Source of the DNA: Aricia agestis
Taxonomy: Eukaryota; Arthropoda; Insecta; Lepidoptera; Lycaenidae
Length of the DNA stretch: 64,000 nucleotides
Assembly (NCBI RefSeq): GCF_905147365.1
Contig: NC_056428.1
Span: 26,938,001 to 27,002,000, forward strand
Direction: 5' to 3'
The notes below the pieces were generated by a model. The model saw only the letters and a list, made by a program, of their open reading frames with translations. It was not told the DNA's origin and searched no databases. Both the position numbers and the translations under genes were made by a program. Below are positions 58,966-64,000 of the stretch, one piece after another. Each line of letters opens with the position of its first letter. The stretch's first letter is position 1.

Positions 58966-59341
58966 TTCAGGCATAAACCGATTTCGATTTGGTATGGGGA
59001 TACTTTAAGTATTTAGAATTTTTTAAGTTACTGAGAAAGGATATATGACGGTTTATATCCCCGAAAAGCTACGGTTCCAGGGCAAAATTTTAGCACCACG
59101 GAGTTGTTAGCAATATTCAGGTATTTTTGCTGAATGGTAGGTACATGCGGCGGTACCCACAATTAGCGCCACATTCCTGCATCGCGCTATCGGAGTTTTC
59201 TAAGTACCTACATCGGTATAAAATATATAAACGACAGCTGAAATATATCACGTGGGCTCCGGCCTGACCGAGTATAACACCTCGCTCGGTCGGAAGATCT
59301 TACTTTGCGGCCTCCACGCATATCCCACAGTACACCTAGAG

Positions 59342-59635
59342 TAGTGTTTTTCAACTTGTGGTTTCCCATCCTCTAGGGGGTCACGAAGCTTTACGGGGGG
59401 TTCGCCAAGGGTCGCGAGACCTATTTCAGTAAAGACAATAAATATATTAAAATATTAATTAATTTATTAAAATATTAAGATTAAGATTATCAAGAAGGAT
59501 AATTTAAATAAAAGGATAAGGATAATTATCTACTCCTTCGATCATATAATCTACTCACAAACATATATACATGACAAAACGCAAAGGGGTCGAGAAATAT
59601 ATTTTTTACCAAATGAAAAAGGTTGAAAAACACTG
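59342..59635. mobile_element. hAT-type MITE with 8-bp duplication ACCTAGAG
   Basis: ACCTAGAG lies on both sides (59334-59341, 59636-59643). The ends are 'tagtgtttttcaacttg' and 'aaggttgaaaaacactg'. The internal 'gggtcacgaag' and 'ggggtcgagaaat' are typical of this MITE type. Same target preference as the elements at 39106 and 46531. Confidence 0.9.
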
Positions 59636-59861
59636 ACCTAGAGTGCAAGTGTTGTATTAATAGAAGATGCATGTGTCAGGGGGTCGGGATTGCAGCGATT
59701 ATGACAATTGGTGGGGGACAGAGGAAGCTGACGGTAGAGACTAGAGTGCGAATGTGAGGGGACCAAATACATCTCTTCCGCATTATGTCCAGCACTTTCT
59801 GATATTATGTTTAGGTACCTACTTGTACCTTCTGAATATGTTAAGGTACTTTCTGAATATA

Positions 59862-61191
59862 AACTTGCGTGCAAAAAATTCGACCCACCTCTCTCCTTGT
59901 GATTCAAACGCTAATAACTCAAAAAATATAATTAGCATTATTAAATAAATTTTGATAACGTTTGAAAGGTAGTGCATTAAAGATTAAATGATTGCTATAG
60001 GTATAACTGTAAATTGTTTACTAATGCTACAGCCTTAAACCAAAAAACGGTCAGACTGGCATAATATTTTAATTCCTGATTAATGACATCTTTCTTGTAA
60101 AAAAAACATAACAATTTGGTTGCAATATATCGTGCTGCCAGTGCCCTACCCTAATTGAAGCTTCCATTCGGTTATTCATTGAACTTATTAAATTTATAAT
60201 GATGAACTCCTGAGGGATACTATCCCACTCTTCTTGTATAGCCACCCGGAGGTTCTGAAGGGTATCTGCGGCAGGAGTCCTGGCCCTGACCCTTCTTTGG
60301 AGTTCGCTCCATGGCTGCTCTATAGGATTAAGGTCTGGGCTCTTTGCTGGCCAATCCAGAACCAAAATTCGGTGCGGTTGAGCAATGAGCATTGTCCTTT
60401 GTCAATATGAAACCTTCACCAAAAAACCCGTCGTATGGCACTGCATAATATCCTAGCACGCCTTGAATGTACCGATGGACTGTCAAAGTGCCAAGGCACG
60501 GCCTTGTTACGAACTCAATATCGTTTTTTGCACCAAAAGAAATACCGTCTCAAACAGTCCCCGAACCCCGGCCAAATGGAACCATATCGTCAATGCAAAC
60601 CCCCGCAAATCGTTGTCATTGTCTAAGGTATACTTTCCTGCGACTAATGCTACCATAAAAATTGATTTTGCACTCATCAGAGAAGAATACGACCGGCCAT
60701 TGCTCCAACGACCAAGCAACGCGAGAACGAGCGAAACTAAGCTGCGCTTGACGTCGTACTGGGGCTGATTTTGGGCTGATTTTGGGTCGCTTGGTAAAGC
60801 TTAGAGTCTCTAAAAACTTTGGTATAACAATCTTCTAACCGAAGATCGACTTAAATTAAGACTTATAAAAAACTACTACTTGAGTTAAAACAACAATAAA
60901 TCAATAAAAATCAAGACAAAACAGGAACAAAATAACATTTGACCAATTTTATCTACACAACAAAACCGATCTAAAAAACTGAGTGATGGGGGTGCCGGGT
61001 GATTAGTGATTTGTGTCGATTATGGTCAAGCACGTTGGTGTAAAAAAATTTAGAGTATAATAAATGTACACATACCTTATCATATTCACTTACATTATTA
61101 ATAAAAAAAATATTAATAACTATTATTTTTAAAGATATACCGAATATAAACACAAACGGGCGGGGTGGGCCGATTTTTTTGCACGCAAGTG
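59862..61191 (-). mobile_element. Tc1-like transposon, dead copy with both ends
   Basis: It is bounded by TA on both sides (59860-59861, 61192-61193). The ends are inverted: AACTTGCGTGCAAAAAATTC left and the complement of CACTTGCGTGCAAAAAAATC right, then 'ggcccacc'-like matches. The 1330-bp length is normal for Tc1. The minus strand carries a Tc1-type transposase C-terminus (60069-60392) with LDWPAKSPDLNPIEQPW, the block holding the last acidic catalytic residue. Earlier parts (to about 60770) are shifted and stopped, with traces of the W-x-x-V-x-F-S-D-E block, so it is inactive. Confidence 0.92.
60069..60770 (-). pseudogene. Tc1-like transposase, frameshifted
   Basis: The last 107 codons are open and contain LDWPAKSPDLNPIEQPWSEL, followed by a typical RVRARTPAADTLQNL helix. 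Upstream, another frame gives WSVVFFSDECKINF, the middle DDE block, and a third gives LGTLTVHRYIQGVLGY, so at least two frameshifts and several stops separate them. The N-terminal DNA-binding part is not seen. Confidence 0.85.
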
Positions 61192-61297
61192 TATAATAGG
61201 TATATTCAGAGAAGTTGAGTCCTAGACAGATGGCGGACCTACATAAGATGGTCGCGTTCCGTCAAACCTAGATCACGAATCTCGATTCACGGCAAAT

Positions 61298-61535
61298 GTG
61301 AGTTCCACACTCGCGGCGCGAAAGCCCGCGAAGGCCGCGAGCCGCGAGTGTGGAGGGTTTCGCAGCTTCGGGTTCGCGCTTCGCGGCATTCCCCGTCGTG
61401 TCTGTTTTTTGGCCCGCGACAAAGGGCTCGCGAAGCGCGAACGCGAACATTATCCACACTCGCTTTTTTCGCAGTCGCACACAATGTCAGAGCAGCAGCA
61501 ACTTCAACAGCAGCGACTTCATTCGCTTCGTCCAT
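61298..61535 (-). pseudogene. GC-rich inverted-repeat block with a transposase-like frame
   Basis: 'tccacactcgcggcgcgaaa' and 'gccgcgagtgtgga' at 61305-61354 are inverted, and 'tccacactcgcttttttcgc' follows at 61455. The minus-strand frame starts MDEANEVAAVEVAAALTLCA and then turns into a basic stretch. A short acidic-alanine start followed by KK-R is seen in some PIF/Harbinger transposases, but there is no catalytic part. A GC-rich MITE carrying a capture of a protein start is an equal possibility. Confidence 0.3.
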
Positions 61536-61607
61536 TTTATATTTTTATTATTTTTATATACGCGCTATTTATATTACTCAAAAAGATGAGGACCGACCCA
61601 ACTATTA

Positions 61608-61787
61608 TATATGTCGTAGGATGATTTGATAAATCCGTGTTTTCGCGAAATCCCTAGAATTTTCGCGAAAATTCGATTTATCAAATCATCCTACGACATC
61701 GTAGGATGATTTGATAAATCGAATTTTCGCGAAAATTCTAGGGATTTCGCGAAAACACGGATTTATCAAATCATCCTACGACATATA
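61608..61787. repeat. Perfect 180-bp palindrome made of two head-to-head 83-bp elements
   Basis: Arms 61608-61696 and 61699-61787 are inverted copies without a mismatch, around a 2-base centre (CA). Each arm is in turn bounded by 'tcgtaggatgatttgataaa' and its inverse, so each is a complete 83-bp MITE, and the two lie back to back in opposite orientation. 'ttttcgcgaaa' palindromes are repeated in the middle of each. Confidence 0.95.
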
Positions 61788-61815
61788 CTTAAAATGCGAA
61801 TATTATGCAAATTAA

Positions 61816-62066
61816 TTGAAACAAAATGTCGGAAACAGTCGCTTGGGTACATACGGGTACGAGGAAACTGATATCAGCATAGACGATAACGGTCACGACT
61901 TTCAAGCGTTGATGACGAAATCAGCGGTTATTCGTCGTAACGGATCAATTATTTCTTTGTTCATTCTCTCGCTAGCACACTGCGATAGCGAGGTCTCCGG
62001 TTTAGTTTATAACGAGCACTCGCGTAGGTACCACGTATAAGTTACTATTTTCTCAACCACGTTTTC
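61816..62066 (+). other. GC-richer leader before the coiled-coil frame
   Basis: Base composition changes here from AT-rich to about balanced. An open frame (61816-62040) and an upstream ATG at 61824 exist, but neither has a recognised motif. It could be the 5' untranslated region of the frame that starts at 62067. Confidence 0.3.
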
Positions 62067-62336
62067 ATGGCTGATTTACAAGACTACTTGCAGAAGCAAG
62101 GACCACAAGATGAGCAGTATCGGCAAGCTGAGAAGCTTCAGCGGGATGAGCTTCGCCGACAAGAAGAAAGAGCGCAAGAATATGCGGCCAGATGTCGCAA
62201 ACAGGAAGAAAACGCTCGGGAACAACTCGAGGCAGCCACGCGACATGCTGCCGAAGCTCGGAGAGGTGCAGAGTGGGCTCAAGCAGCAGCGGTGGTAGCT
62301 GTCGTGGCCGCAGCCGCGAGAGCGTTCTTCAGATAA
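62067..62336 (+). CDS. Unrecognised 89-residue coiled-coil protein with hydrophobic C-terminus
   Basis: The frame starts MADLQDYLQKQGPQDEQYRQ. Residues about 15-70 are dominated by Glu, Arg, Gln and Ala in heptad-like order, predicting a long charged helix. The last 20 residues (AAAVVAVVAAAARAFFR) are hydrophobic and could be a tail anchor. The stop is followed 165 bases later by AATAAA (62503), a poly(A) signal at a plausible distance. GC content is well above the surroundings. No family is recognised. It could be an orphan gene, a transposon accessory protein or part of an integrated foreign segment. Chance is possible, since GC-rich DNA lacks stops and two other frames are open over the same bases. 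Confidence 0.4.
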   Translation: MADLQDYLQKQGPQDEQYRQAEKLQRDELRRQEERAQEYAARCRKQEENAREQLEAATRHAAEARRGAEWAQAAAVVAVVAAAARAFFR

Positions 62337-62502
62337 TGAGTGTTGGGGACTTCTTCCACCATCCCAAATTACAAGCGAAGTCTCTGATCGAACAGTGTAT
62401 CAAAGTGTCATTCTGGCATGTGATAATATTATTCTTAATGTGTTTTGTCAGCTGCGTCTGACATATTAGCATACTCGCTTGTTACTGTCGGGTTTAAACA
62501 TC

Positions 62503-62508
62503 AATAAA
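62503..62508 (+). terminator. Poly(A) signal AATAAA
   Basis: AATAAA lies 165 bases after the stop of the 89-residue frame, followed by 'tggataaataataatctttg', a second near match, and a T-rich stretch. It fits a 3' end of a short transcript. Confidence 0.35.
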
Positions 62509-62781
62509 TGGATAAATAATAATCTTTGTTTTCTTTCACTCGTTGAGGGCAGGTTGTCAGCTGGACACGTAGGCTATGAACATTCTAACACTCCGCTTGC
62601 AACCTTAAGTTCGCAAGACTCTGGATTATGCTGAAGCTAACTGGCATATGAGATACTGCACGGCAGTTGTTCAGCGTTAACACAGGCCGTGGTAGCTGCG
62701 GACGAAACTTAAGGCAGCGTAGATCTGCTAAAGTAAACAAAGAGCCTTATCGCTTCCACTTTTTTCTACTAAAGAGAGGAA

Positions 62782-62801
62782 GGGGGGGGGGGGGGGGGGG
62801 G
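62782..62801 (+). repeat. Run of 20 G
   Basis: An uninterrupted G20 tract, preceded by 'agagaggaa'. Long G runs are rare in AT-rich insect DNA. It may be a slippage tract, a quadruplex-forming site or an assembly join. Confidence 0.9.
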
Positions 62802-63450
62802 TAAAACTACCAGTTCGGCCTGACTCTTGCAATGTTTATCGTGATGTTTTGTTTGGTATGGTACTGATGGATGCTGACCGTTAGATTTTATATGCACAGG
62901 CTGTTATGTCTAATCTATTAAATTCCACAATCTGGTAGAGCATATAGCACATTACAAAACGTTGCCGGGGTCTCTGGAACAAGTGGTGCAGGCTGGCTTT
63001 CATACGACGATTTCAACGTCGTGTACTTGCATGACGCAATCACTCAGAGGATGACAGGCCGAGCAGAAGTTGATTCTGCAGAGCAGTGGAATGCAGTGCC
63101 AGTTGCAACGGCAGGTTCTCAACAAGATAAAGCATACAGAGCATGAGAGTCTGGACCCAAGCGACTCAAACGAATTCTACATCATTGGTTTCCGTCTCAC
63201 CGTCGAGCTTAAGCTTGCGTGATAGCAAGTATAATGCTATGTGCCGTGGAATCACTAGACGTGACATAGAAGTTCTGGCAAGGACGTAAACACTGCTACA
63301 TATTATATCAGTCGTAGCTGATAGCGCGCCTCGCTGTTTGATAACGATCGACTACGTGCTCATAAACCTATAAGATGCCGATGTTTTTTTTTTATTTTGT
63401 TGCCATTCTACAGCAGTGTTAGGTGCATTTGATCACTCGTGCCCTAAGCT
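62802..63450 (+). other. Compositionally distinct stretch with a decayed frame
   Basis: At 62961-63145 a plus-strand frame reads VAGVSGTSGAGWLSYDDFNV, then VYLHDAITQRMTGRAEVDSA and more to a stop. The codon choice and lack of low-complexity bias look like former protein-coding DNA. No homologue is recognised. A transposase or an integrated foreign gene are the main possibilities. Confidence 0.35.
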
Positions 63451-63954
63451 CTAGTACGTTAGTCTCCAGATCTGCCGTGGTGCCAGGCGGTTTCTTGCCA
63501 GGTACATTTTTTTGCACCAACAATCCCGTATTCGTGTGATTGTCCGGCTGAGGCAGGATATTCTGTTTTGGAAAATGATCGGACTCTTCAACGATAGCCT
63601 CATGGCAGCTTTATTTGTTTCTTTCAAGACGATCGAACTATTAAGATCGTCTGACCACCAAGCAACGTGGCGCCAACAAAAATGATGGAAGTGTCCAAAA
63701 CTGCATTCTTGTGGGCGAAGTGTAAAATCTTTGTTTTCTTCGACTTGTTTACAGAAGCAGGAGGAGTAATATTGATGTGAACACATGTTTAGGTGAACAT
63801 GCAGTTTTACGAAATCATGGAGCCGCTTTATGCTCGTGATTTGGGACGTACCTGGTGGGACGATCCCACCGAATATAGGCAAAAGGCTTTCCAGGTTCAC
63901 GAGAACGCGATCTTCTGGCATTCGGGCTACATCGAAATTATACTTCATTTCCAA
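63451..63954 (-). CDS. Unrecognised 167-residue open frame near the right edge
   Basis: The minus-strand frame starts MEMKYNFDVARMPEDRVLVN, then LESLLPIFGGIVPPGTSQIT, which looks protein-like for about 55 residues. After that the composition becomes rich in His, Cys, Ser and Arg and looks random, so a frameshift near 63790 is likely. On the plus strand a 68-codon frame (63793-63999) covers the same bases, and the choice between the two cannot be made here. No domain is recognised. Confidence 0.25.
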   Translation of the reverse strand: MEMKYNFDVARMPEDRVLVNLESLLPIFGGIVPPGTSQITSIKRLHDFVKLHVHLNMCSHQYYSSCFCKQVEENKDFTLRPQECSFGHFHHFCWRHVAWWSDDLNSSIVLKETNKAAMRLSLKSPIIFQNRISCLSRTITRIRDCWCKKMYLARNRLAPRQIWRLTY

Positions 63955-64000
63955 TTGCTTCTTGTTACAGAACGTAGCATCATATTTGTGAGTAGATAAT

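Noticed and set aside
1..64000. CRISPR arrays, bacterial operons or origins
   Set aside because: The regular repeats present are SINE/microsatellite arrays and MITEs. Genes have eukaryotic introns, so prokaryotic systems are not expected and none is seen.

Overview
The window is insect nuclear DNA and almost certainly lepidopteran. It is AT-rich, its genes are split by introns with ordinary GT/AG borders, and it is crowded with repeats typical of moths and butterflies. These include the 'actagctgttgcccgcgac' retroelement tail, microsatellite-bearing units starting 'taatattataaatgcgaaag' followed by (CTGT)n, tRNA-derived SINEs, and many short inverted-repeat DNA transposons. The species cannot be named from the sequence. 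Nothing bacterial, no CRISPR array, no rRNA gene and no functional tRNA gene was seen.

Three protein-coding loci can be built exon by exon. (1) Minus strand, 6393-7237: a two-exon gene for a 150-residue single-pass membrane protein. Its stop codon overlaps by one base (TAATG) the start of a second 58-residue membrane-protein frame in the same exon, so the mRNA looks bicistronic. (2) Plus strand, 11595-39785: an eight-exon histidine acid phosphatase of 437 residues, with signal peptide, RHGDR and HD catalytic motifs and a C-terminal membrane anchor. Its 18.2-kb second intron is almost entirely transposable elements. (3) Minus strand, 45442-56442: a 17-exon FHOD-type formin (Drosophila Fhos, vertebrate FHOD1/FHOD3) of 1201 residues, with FH3-like region, short FH1, FH2 and a C-terminal DAD. 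Its start exon lacks the usual N-terminal GTPase-binding region, so it is probably a short isoform. All exon phases close in all three models.

Layout. 1-6.4 kb is non-coding and holds a piggyBac-like element with TTAA target duplications. 7.2-11.5 kb holds inverted-repeat elements and a decayed hAT transposon just upstream of the phosphatase. 11.6-39.8 kb is the phosphatase. Inside its second intron lie a hAT-type element (8-bp duplication GTTATTAT), a non-LTR retrotransposon split by a SINE, an 8-kb block of about 520-bp units arranged as two inverted arrays, and two DNA elements each carrying a THAP-like first exon. One of these has P-type ends with an 8-bp duplication. 40-45.4 kb is inverted-repeat elements between two convergent genes. 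45.4-56.4 kb is the formin, with a Jockey-like retrotransposon, foldback elements and a SINE in its introns. 56.5-64 kb lies upstream of the formin and contains a dead Tc1-type transposon with intact ends, a perfect 180-bp palindrome, and a compositionally different tail (61.8-64 kb) with an unrecognised coiled-coil frame and a 20-G run.

The genes show no sign of acting in one pathway. The most unusual points are the overlapping bicistronic small-ORF gene, the inverted SINE/microsatellite arrays, the near-perfect 124-bp hairpin in phosphatase intron 4, the head-to-head dimer palindrome at 61.6 kb, and the foreign-looking segment at the right end.
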